This document shows, piece by piece, positions 7,527 through 12,471 of a DNA stretch of 14,141 nucleotides. Both the position numbers and the translations under genes were made by a program. The first letter of the stretch is position 1. Each line of letters opens with the position of its first letter. A model generated the notes under the pieces. That model did not search any database, was not told where the DNA came from, and was given only the letters and a program-made list of their open reading frames with translations. Source of the stretch: an uncultured Atopobium sp. Its GTDB lineage: Bacteria; Actinomycetota; Coriobacteriia; Coriobacteriales; Atopobiaceae. The stretch spans positions 1 through 14,141 of the forward strand of contig CAKARF010000018.1 in NCBI GenBank assembly GCA_916720465.1, in the 5' to 3' direction.

Positions 7527-7583
7527 AATCCCCTTGTAATAAGGAGATTCCCCCAAAATCAATACTACCTTGTTTTGGGGGAA
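7527..7583. promoter_or_regulatory. Two abutting inverted repeats upstream of tetR (candidate operators)
   Basis: Repeat 1: AATCCCCTT (7527-7535) against AAGGAGATT (7541-7549), eight of nine bases matching. Repeat 2: TTCCCCCAAAA (7548-7558) against TTTTGGGGGAA (7573-7583), eleven of eleven, with a 14-base spacer. They overlap by two bases and begin 28 bases before the tetR start codon, where an autoregulatory TetR operator would be expected. Confidence 0.5.
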
Positions 7584-7699
7584 CATATAACAGAAAGTTA
7601 ACTAATTATGCAGAAATCTATAAGCGTTACATAACAACTTTTGTGATATTTACTTAATTCTTTGATATAGAAAGACGAGAAACACGTCAGAGGCATAAT

Positions 7700-7731
7700 A
7701 AAACCCTGCTATGTTACATAACAGGGTTTTT
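7700..7731 (-). terminator. Terminator after the four-cysteine protein gene
   Basis: AAAACCCTG (7700-7708) pairs with CAGGGTTTT (7722-7730), and the inner bases TATGT-T-ACATA continue the stem after one mismatch. On the minus strand the stem is followed by TTTTATTAT. It sits 12 bases after the stop at 7743. The plus-strand side also ends in TTTTT, so it may work both ways. Confidence 0.75.
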
Positions 7732-7742
7732 AAGACATACCG

Positions 7743-7991
7743 TTAACCCAAATTGTCCTTGCGCTTAATAAACTCTCCGCAGATATATGACTTCCTCAGA
7801 TACTCGCGATTAAACGGATCTTTGACGGGAACAAAATCCTCTGGAGACTTAGCAAAGTGCATGGCAAAAAATTCATGGATATGTGGATCAGCCAGCAAAT
7901 AGCCGCGCGAGCAGTACGCCTGATACAACTGGGCGTCCTCGTTAAATTTGAACGAGCTAAAAGCGCAGTCTGAACAGTGTAGTCCAGCCAT
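7743..7991 (-). CDS. Small four-cysteine protein, unknown function
   Basis: 82 residues, not recognised. The ATG at 7991 is preferred over the upstream ATG at 8000, because AGGAG lies nine bases before the former but directly abuts the latter. Cysteines C6 and C9 (HCSDC), C27 (AYCSRG) and C71 (YICGEF) could together hold one zinc ion or iron-sulphur cluster; the CxxC plus two single Cys arrangement is inferred, not matched to a family. There is no signal peptide or membrane segment, so it is probably cytoplasmic. It lies 110 bases downstream of the XRE-type regulator on the same strand and has a terminator immediately after. An ATACGCGTAT palindrome in the gap resembles a site ahead of the regulator gene. 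Confidence 0.75.
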   Translation of the reverse strand: MAGLHCSDCAFSSFKFNEDAQLYQAYCSRGYLLADPHIHEFFAMHFAKSPEDFVPVKDPFNREYLRKSYICGEFIKRKDNLG

Positions 7992-8046
7992 CTTGCACAT
8001 CTCCTACTCTTCAGATAGCCCCATGCAATCTGAACAACGCTGAATC

Positions 8047-8056
8047 ATACGCGTAT
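8047..8056. promoter_or_regulatory. ATACGCGTAT palindrome upstream of the four-cysteine gene
   Basis: Perfect 10-bp palindrome 56 bases before the start codon of the gene ending at 7743. A related sequence, CACGCGTATG, occurs at 8557-8566 upstream of the XRE-type regulator, so both may be sites for the same protein. Confidence 0.3.
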
Positions 8057-8100
8057 ACAGCAAGTATGGCATTGTAAACAACAAAAATAGTCAAAAATAC

Positions 8101-8520
8101 TTATTCGACGCCAAGAATTTCCGGGAGCGTGTAATCTGAGCCGTTCCCCGAGGAAGCAACAGATTGGAGGTATTCTCTATTGTCATTTCCGTCATGCATA
8201 ACAGTAGGATTTGGAAGATTGACACCCTCAGCTAAATTCTTCTTTTGCGTCTCTGTAAGCTCTACGCCAGCATCAACAAGATCCTTAAGGTGCTCAACCC
8301 AAAGCTGATCAAGACTTAAAGAGAAGAAGTCAGCAATAACCTTTGCTTTATCAAATGAAGGCCACTTACGGCGCTCGGTGCAAATATAAGAGACATACGC
8401 ACGTGACCAATGTGAGAATTCGCACAGGTCTACCTGGCGCTTGCCACTTTCTTGTAACAACCTTGCTACTGTCCTACCCAAGCCTGGGTCGGTCTTTTTG
8501 GTAACACCTGCCTTAGCCAT
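8101..8520 (-). CDS. Helix-turn-helix (XRE, Cro/C1-type) regulator
   Basis: 139 residues from the ATG at 8520. A longer reading from a GTG at 8559 exists, but it lacks any ribosome site and would add 13 unconvincing residues. Residues about 15-74 form a Cro/C1-like helix-turn-helix: LGRTVARLLQESGKRQVDLC, then the recognition-helix region SHWSRAYVSYICTERRKWPS and the packing helix KAKVIADFFSLSLDQLW. The C-terminal ~65 residues are polar and probably flexible, with no enzymatic or ligand domain. It may control itself and the small cysteine protein downstream, given the shared ACGCGTAT motif. There is no phage or toxin gene beside it to suggest a prophage repressor or antitoxin. Confidence 0.8.
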   Translation of the reverse strand: MAKAGVTKKTDPGLGRTVARLLQESGKRQVDLCEFSHWSRAYVSYICTERRKWPSFDKAKVIADFFSLSLDQLWVEHLKDLVDAGVELTETQKKNLAEGVNLPNPTVMHDGNDNREYLQSVASSGNGSDYTLPEILGVE

Positions 8521-8559
8521 CTCACAGCCCCATCTGCTCAAACGATGTCTGAAAAACAC

Positions 8560-8930
8560 GCGTATGTTGTATGCATAGTCCCGTGTTGTTACCGTATGAT
8601 ACTACACTAAAATATCTTTAGATACAATTTGTTATGTTGTTTTACAAGCACAAATTTGAAGAAAATTGCATACCTGTTACGTAAATAAATCATAAGCGAC
8701 ACTGTCGTCTGAGGCTGCAGGCTATACGAAGAATATGCAAAAACCTATTACTCTATGCAAATTAATGTATCAGCTCACTTCCACGCTAGCAAAGAACCTA
8801 CAAATCATCTTGCTTTAGCTTGTAGCTGATTTGTATAGACTGATTTCTGATATTTATAAAACCGCAGGAAAATAGCATGAAAATAGGAATCTTACTTTTA
8901 AAAAATTAAAATAATGGGTATATCAATGAC
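8560..8930. other. AT-rich stretch without a recognised gene
   Basis: Upstream region of the XRE-type regulator and left flank of the structured element. I see no credible protein gene or tRNA. It holds the dyad CTAAA-N5-TTTAG (8606-8620), a 9-bp-arm inverted repeat at 8799-8835, and a ten-codon ORF at 8877-8909 that is too short to claim. A weak minus-strand promoter TTGTAT-17-TAGTAT for the regulator is possible around 8600-8630. Confidence 0.5.
8799..8835. repeat. Inverted repeat with nine-base perfect arms
   Basis: TACAAATCA (8799-8807) and TGATTTGTA (8827-8835) enclose 19 bases that hold a small GCT-TT-AGC dyad. There is no adjacent T-run, so it is not an obvious terminator. It could be an operator or the edge of the structured element that begins about 95 bases further right. 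Confidence 0.4.
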
Positions 8931-9105
8931 AGAGCAAACAGCTCTAAAGAGATTGCCATGAGGCAGGGCGACATGTGTGCGACCACGTAAAAAGTCGTCC
9001 TGCCTCCATGGCATACGTTGCCTCGCATAACGAGAAATCTAGATGGTCGGGGCCACCTAGTAATGAAATTGAGTGTTGGGGGAACTCAATCTCTCAACGC
9101 AACGT
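8931..9105. ncRNA. Candidate structured RNA (or folded ssDNA) element, family not recognised
   Basis: G+C-richer island inside AT-rich DNA. Pairings seen: hairpin AGAGC/GCTCT (8931-8945). A long hairpin (8954-9013) with 7 + 12 + 5 bp, interrupted by one bulged C and an A5 bulge, loop TGCGAC. CTCG/CGAG (9022-9034). CTAGATGG/CCACCTAG (9039-9060, one mismatch). ATTGAGT/ACTCAAT (9068-9090). Two long-range helices: ACGTTGC (9015-9021) with GCAACGT (9099-9105), and AGAGATTG (8948-8955) with CAATCTCT (9087-9094). The long-range helices cross, so they imply a pseudoknot or alternative folds; the second also competes with the 9068-9090 hairpin. Two wobble pairs favour the plus strand and one favours minus, so the strand is open. 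On the minus strand it would follow the prepilin peptidase transcript. It matches no riboswitch, tmRNA, RNase P or SRP signature I know. Confidence 0.55.
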
Positions 9106-9110
9106 GTAAA

Positions 9111-9170
9111 CTATTGATAGCAGAAAAAACTTTTTATATATTCGGGAATTGGAAGAATTTTTAAATTCAT
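9111..9170 (-). CDS. Possible 19-residue micro-ORF downstream of the prepilin peptidase
   Basis: Reads MNLKILPIPEYIKSFFCYQ then TAG. A GAGGTG ribosome site lies four bases before the ATG at 9170, and the start is 16 bases after the prepilin peptidase stop, so translation from the same mRNA is possible. The peptide is hydrophobic/aromatic with one cysteine near the end. It resembles no leader or pheromone family I can name. In such AT-rich DNA a 19-codon frame with a fair ribosome site can arise by chance. Confidence 0.3.
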   Translation of the reverse strand: MNLKILPIPEYIKSFFCYQ

Positions 9171-9186
9171 ATAACACCTCACGATT

Positions 9187-9675
9187 TTAGCGTAAAAATA
9201 ACGCAAGTGCTACACCAAATCCAAGAAATGGTGCAAAGGGGAATGTATACATAAATACATTATTTGAACAGGTAATTTCTTCTTTATTTCTATCTTCTCT
9301 TTTTAAAAATTTACGCCAAATAAAGAACAGCAGAGAAAACATAACACCTAAAAAATTTGCTGAAAATAAAAAGACAAATGTCTCTTTTATTTCAAGATAA
9401 AGGCATGTTGAGAGGATAAGTTTAATATCTCCCCCTCCTAGAGAAGACATATGACCTATAAATTTTGTAACTATACTCATTGTAATCAGCACACTAATAA
9501 CAAAGATTTCGCTCCAAAGACCACATATGAGCAACCCGATTTGATCCTTATTTGTTATGAGCCAAATAGGCCATAAAACAGTAAGCAGGAGAGGGATTCT
9601 ATTCGGAATAGTGCGATTTCGCATATCCGATATTGAAGCACAAATATACATAACAAGAATAACCAACTCTTTCAT
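9187..9675 (-). CDS. Prepilin peptidase, family A24 (short CpaA/TadV type)
   Basis: 162 residues from the ATG at 9675, chosen because GAGGAGGTG lies a few bases upstream; the frame extends to 9711 without a ribosome site. It is a polytopic membrane aspartyl protease. The two catalytic aspartates are D17 in ISDMRNRTIPN and D83 in the hallmark GGGDIKL, and the C-terminal FPFAPFLGFGVALAL is also typical. There is no N-terminal methylase domain, so it is the compact type that cleaves type IV/Flp or competence pilin leaders at the cytoplasmic face. No pilin, ATPase or secretin gene is nearby. The gene is clearly more AT-rich than its neighbours and uses AT-rich codons such as ATA, AAA and TTT, suggesting transfer or relaxed selection. 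A 25-bp dyad lies upstream. Confidence 0.88.
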   Translation of the reverse strand: MKELVILVMYICASISDMRNRTIPNRIPLLLTVLWPIWLITNKDQIGLLICGLWSEIFVISVLITMSIVTKFIGHMSSLGGGDIKLILSTCLYLEIKETFVFLFSANFLGVMFSLLFFIWRKFLKREDRNKEEITCSNNVFMYTFPFAPFLGFGVALALFLR

Positions 9676-9740
9676 AAACACCTCCTCAGTCAACCTTAGC
9701 AACATGAACAAGAATTAACATCCCATGTGGTCGGCGTTAT

Positions 9741-9765
9741 TTAACTTATTGATGTAACAAGTTAA
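9741..9765. promoter_or_regulatory. Inverted repeat between the prepilin peptidase and pth2
   Basis: TTAACTT (9741-9747) and AAGTTAA (9759-9765) are perfect seven-base arms around 11 bases, 66 bases before the prepilin peptidase start in the divergent gap. Its size suits a dimeric regulator site. A weak minus-strand promoter TTAACT-16-TAAATA overlaps it. Confidence 0.4.
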
Positions 9766-9892
9766 GTATTCAAAGTTCTTCTCGCTGCTCTTGGTTTTAG
9801 AGGGTCTTTTTGAATCCTCGGGATTTTCTTGCGACAAAAATCGGAAAGCCGTGAATGGTACACTTAGCATTCAGTTTCTAGAAAGGTATCTC

Positions 9893-10333
9893 ATGCCGAG
9901 CTCTTCATATAAATCAAAGCAAATGATTGTTATTCGTCGCGATCTTAAGATGCGCAAAGGAAAAATTGCTGCTCAGGCAAGCCATGCGTGTGTTGAAGCT
10001 ACGCTCATGGCGCTTGCAAAAGAGCATCGACTTGATCAGGTTCGTATCACCGACGATCAAAATTGGGTCTATTTGGACCATGCCGATGAAGATACCTCCG
10101 CAATCACCAACTGGTTTGATGCCGGTGTTGCAAAGGTATGTGTCTACGTTGATTCTGAAGAGGCGCTGCTTGAGCTTACCGCTGAAGGAAAGGCTCGCGG
10201 CTTTGTTGTAGCCCTTATTAGAGACGCAGGCTTTACCGAGTTCCATGGAGAACCCACGTTTACCTGCCTGGCTTTTGAGCCGCTTGCTGCAGAAGATATT
10301 GATCCATTGACGGGCGAGCTGCCACTGTACTAG
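9893..10333 (+). CDS. pth2: Peptidyl-tRNA hydrolase, Pth2 family
   Basis: 146 residues from the ATG at 9893, which has AAAGG seven bases upstream; the open frame reaches back to 9791 but that part is unlike the family. Pth2 enzymes release peptidyl-tRNA by hydrolysing the ester bond, recycling tRNAs from stalled ribosomes. Family features: QMIVIRRDLKMRKGKIAAQASHA at the N-terminus, with the Lys/Gln/His cluster of the active site (about 20-31); the central W-F-x-x-G-x-x-K stretch (NWFDAGVAKVCVYVDSEEAL, 73-92); and the C-terminal IRDAGFTEFHGEPTFTCLAFEP then DPLTGELPLY. Pth2 is the archaeal/eukaryotic type and is less usual in bacteria, where Pth1 normally does this job. The last codons and the stop are the first copy of a 19-bp tandem repeat. 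Confidence 0.88.
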   Translation: MPSSSYKSKQMIVIRRDLKMRKGKIAAQASHACVEATLMALAKEHRLDQVRITDDQNWVYLDHADEDTSAITNWFDAGVAKVCVYVDSEEALLELTAEGKARGFVVALIRDAGFTEFHGEPTFTCLAFEPLAAEDIDPLTGELPLY

Positions 10334-10436
10334 CGAGTTACCTCTGTACTAGCGAGCTGCCTCTGTACTAGCGAGCTGCCTCTGTACGAGCGAGTTGCTC
10401 TGTACTAGCGAACTACCTCTGTACGAGCACAATACC
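10314..10436. repeat. 19-bp tandem direct repeat, six full copies, spanning the pth2 stop
   Basis: Consensus GCGAGCTGCCTCTGTACTA. Copies begin at 10314, 10333, 10352, 10371, 10390 (18 bp, one base lost) and 10408, with a decayed seventh at 10427-10436. Copy 1 is coding (end of GELPLY) and contributes most of the stop codon; the rest are non-coding. They fill almost the whole gap to the convergent gene ending at 10436. The copies differ at a few positions, so the array is not brand new. Confidence 0.93.
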
Positions 10437-10885
10437 TACATCAAGAAGGTGTGACTCATAACCTCGTCAAAGATAGTGGTAACTACAAACATACCAATTG
10501 AGGCATAGAGGATTGCAGCCTGCCAAGACAGATGATTGGTCTCGATGTTTGAAATTCTAGGATCAAGCTTTCCGTCTTTGAGGCTAACAGGATCATCAAT
10601 ATCGCGGGTAAAGCCCATCTGACGGTCCTCATACTCTTTTCCGCTAAAGAGCAGGCCAACACCACAGGCAATAATTCCCAGCGAAGAAATAACGTACATG
10701 ACACGGCGTACCCAGTCGATACCGGTAAACATATCCATACCGCTGGTGAAGTACGCAAATGCAAAGATAATCGCACTCATTCCAGCTGCAGTAAGACAAC
10801 CATAACCAAATGCACGTAAAGCGCTCAGTGCCAGCTCTTTGAACTTCTCGCCACGAGAAGGTGTTTGTGAAAACTTGCTATCCAT
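10436..10885 (-). CDS. Three-helix membrane protein, unknown function
   Basis: 149 residues from the ATG at 10885, which has AAGGAG six bases upstream; a TTG two codons earlier is less likely. Predicted membrane helices are at about 24-47 (FGYGCLTAAGMSAIIFAFAYF), 61-81 (RVMYVISSLGIIACGVGLLF) and 121-138 (WQAAILYASIGMFVVTTI). A polar loop of about 40 residues lies between helices 2 and 3, rich in Asp, Arg and Lys (KEYEDRQMGFTRDIDDPVSL). I do not recognise a family. It is divergent from the DUF1846 gene with a 104-base gap, and convergent with pth2, where its stop lies directly at the end of the 19-bp repeat array. Confidence 0.82.
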   Translation of the reverse strand: MDSKFSQTPSRGEKFKELALSALRAFGYGCLTAAGMSAIIFAFAYFTSGMDMFTGIDWVRRVMYVISSLGIIACGVGLLFSGKEYEDRQMGFTRDIDDPVSLKDGKLDPRISNIETNHLSWQAAILYASIGMFVVTTIFDEVMSHTFLM

Positions 10886-10951
10886 ACACAACTCCTTGGT
10901 TGTTTATTTGTTTTCTGTATAGCTTATAGCGTATAGGAAGTCTTGGCTTGA

Positions 10952-10960
10952 TGATACAAT
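10952..10960 (+). promoter_or_regulatory. Extended -10 promoter of the DUF1846/GH25 unit
   Basis: TGATACAAT, an extended -10 (TG-N-TACAAT), 30 bases before the DUF1846 ATG. No good -35 is visible at the right distance. Nearby, 10918-10938 holds three 7-bp units (GTATAGC, TTATAGC, GTATAGG) that may provide -10-like boxes for the divergent gene. Confidence 0.5.
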
Positions 10961-10989
10961 TTCTACAGTAAATCTTGGCAGGAGGACGC

Positions 10990-12471
10990 ATGCGTATCGG
11001 CTTTGATAACGAGAAGTACATCACTATGCAGGCGGATCGAATCCACCAGCGTATCAGTGAGTTTGGCGGCAAGCTCTACCTGGAGTTTGGCGGTAAACTG
11101 CTCGACGATAACCACGCTTCTCGCATCCTCCCTGGCTTTGCTCCAGATGCAAAAGCCCAGATGCTCCAGCAACTTGCTCACGAGGCAGAGGTTGTCTTTG
11201 CCATCAACGCAAACGACATTGAAAACGGCAAGCGTAGAAGCGATATTGGCGTTACCTATGCCGATGACGTGCTGAGGCTTATGGACATCTTCCGTGCTCG
11301 CGGCCTTGCCATTGGCGGTGTTGTCATTACGCAGTACTCTGGTCAGCCAAAGGCAAAGGCCTATCGTGCGCGCCTGGAAAACATGGGTATTGCTGTATAC
11401 CGTCACTACCCCATTGAGGGCTACCCTTCCAATATTGACCTGATTGTCTCAGCGGAGGGCTACGGTAAAAACGAGTACGTCAAGACTACTCATCCTCTGG
11501 TGGTTGTAACAGCACCTGGTCCTGGCTCTGGCAAGCTTGCCGTCTGTCTCTCGCAGCTCTACAACGAGAATACCCGTGGAGTCCGTGCAGGCTACGCTAA
11601 GTTTGAGACCTTCCCTGTTTGGAATCTTCCACTCAAGCACCCCGTAAACGTTGCCTACGAGGCAGCTACGGCAGACTTGGGCGACAACAACATCATCGAT
11701 CCATATCACCTTGAGGCTCACGGCAAGGTTACCGTTAACTACAACCGCGACGTTGAGGCTTTTCCTGTGCTCAAGGCCATGATGGAGAAAATCGCAGGTA
11801 CCAGCCCGTATCAGTCTCCAACCGATATGGGTGTCAATATGGTTGGCAACTGCATTGTTGATGATGAGGTTTGCCAGGAAGCTTCCAAGGCAGAGATTGT
11901 ACGCAGGTGGTTTAGGGCTGCCGAGAAACTCGAGCGTACGGGCATGGGTGAGCGTGAACTCACAAAGATTAATCTCTTGATGAAAGACGTTAACGTTGAC
12001 CAGAACTTCTCGCCAGCTCATGCAGCTTGTTTGCATAAAGCAGAAGAGACAGGAAAGCTTGCGGGCGCTATGGTTATGCCTGACGGCACCATTATTACCG
12101 GCAAAACTTCGGAGCTGTTAGGTGCGCCAGCGTCGCTTTTGCTCAACGCACTCAAATACGTAGTTGGCATTGAGAAGAAGACGTTTATTGTCTCGGATGA
12201 GGTTTTAAGGCCTATTTGCGCACTAAAAGAGAACAACTTTAAGTTGGCTCGCACCAGCCTTTGCGCTGATGAGATGCTCATTGCGCTCTCAATCAGCTCT
12301 ATTGAAAACCCATTAGCTGGAAAAGCGGTTGATGCAACTGAATTGCTTCGTGGTTGCGATGCATACTTCTCGTCAATCATTTCTAGCGATGATGAGTCCA
12401 TCTATCACAAGCTGGGCATCAACGTGTGCTGCGAACCAATTTTTGAACAGGGACAATTCTTTCACCAGTGA
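10990..12471 (+). CDS. DUF1846 (UPF0371) family protein
   Basis: 493 residues from the ATG at 10990, with AGGAGGA just upstream; a TTG at 10975 would place the ribosome site inside the gene. The family is recognised from IGFDNEKYITMQADRI, FGGKLYLEFGGKLLDDNHASRILPGF (26-50) and the ANDIE...GVTYADDV block (74-93). These proteins are about 495 residues, cytoplasmic, structurally characterised but of unestablished function. A P-loop-like GPGSGK occurs at 177-182 (TAPGPGSGKLAV) but lacks the usual Ser/Thr after Lys, so nucleotide binding is uncertain. Two cysteines end the protein (VCCEP). The stop overlaps the GTG start of the GH25 gene by four bases, implying coupled expression. Confidence 0.92.
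   Translation: MRIGFDNEKYITMQADRIHQRISEFGGKLYLEFGGKLLDDNHASRILPGFAPDAKAQMLQQLAHEAEVVFAINANDIENGKRRSDIGVTYADDVLRLMDIFRARGLAIGGVVITQYSGQPKAKAYRARLENMGIAVYRHYPIEGYPSNIDLIVSAEGYGKNEYVKTTHPLVVVTAPGPGSGKLAVCLSQLYNENTRGVRAGYAKFETFPVWNLPLKHPVNVAYEAATADLGDNNIIDPYHLEAHGKVTVNYNRDVEAFPVLKAMMEKIAGTSPYQSPTDMGVNMVGNCIVDDEVCQEASKAEIVRRWFRAAEKLERTGMGERELTKINLLMKDVNVDQNFSPAHAACLHKAEETGKLAGAMVMPDGTIITGKTSELLGAPASLLLNALKYVVGIEKKTFIVSDEVLRPICALKENNFKLARTSLCADEMLIALSISSIENPLAGKAVDATELLRGCDAYFSSIISSDDESIYHKLGINVCCEPIFEQGQFFHQ

Noticed and set aside
7463..7657. 64-codon plus-strand frame across the tetR upstream region
   Set aside because: Begins antisense inside tetR and runs through the operator-like repeats; no ribosome site or recognisable product.
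8877..8909. Ten-codon ORF MKIGILLLKN with AGGA upstream
   Set aside because: Too short and in AT-rich DNA; no context supports translation.
8931..9105. Known RNA or recombination sites: tmRNA, RNase P, SRP RNA, T-box, cobalamin riboswitch, group II intron, integron attC
   Set aside because: None of the signature sequences I know for these (for example T-box AGGGTGG, group II domain V, RNase P GAGGAAAGTCCGGGC, attC GTTRRRY ends) is present on either strand. This does not replace a covariance search.
9791..9892. Longer N-terminus for pth2
   Set aside because: The extra 34 residues are unlike Pth2 proteins, and the ATG at 9893 has the better ribosome site.
10314..10436. CRISPR array
   Set aside because: The 19-bp units are directly abutting with no spacers, and the first copy is coding; this is a simple tandem repeat.
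11449..12036. 195-codon minus-strand open frame inside the DUF1846 gene
   Set aside because: Shadow of a well-supported family gene; no ribosome site and no recognisable protein.
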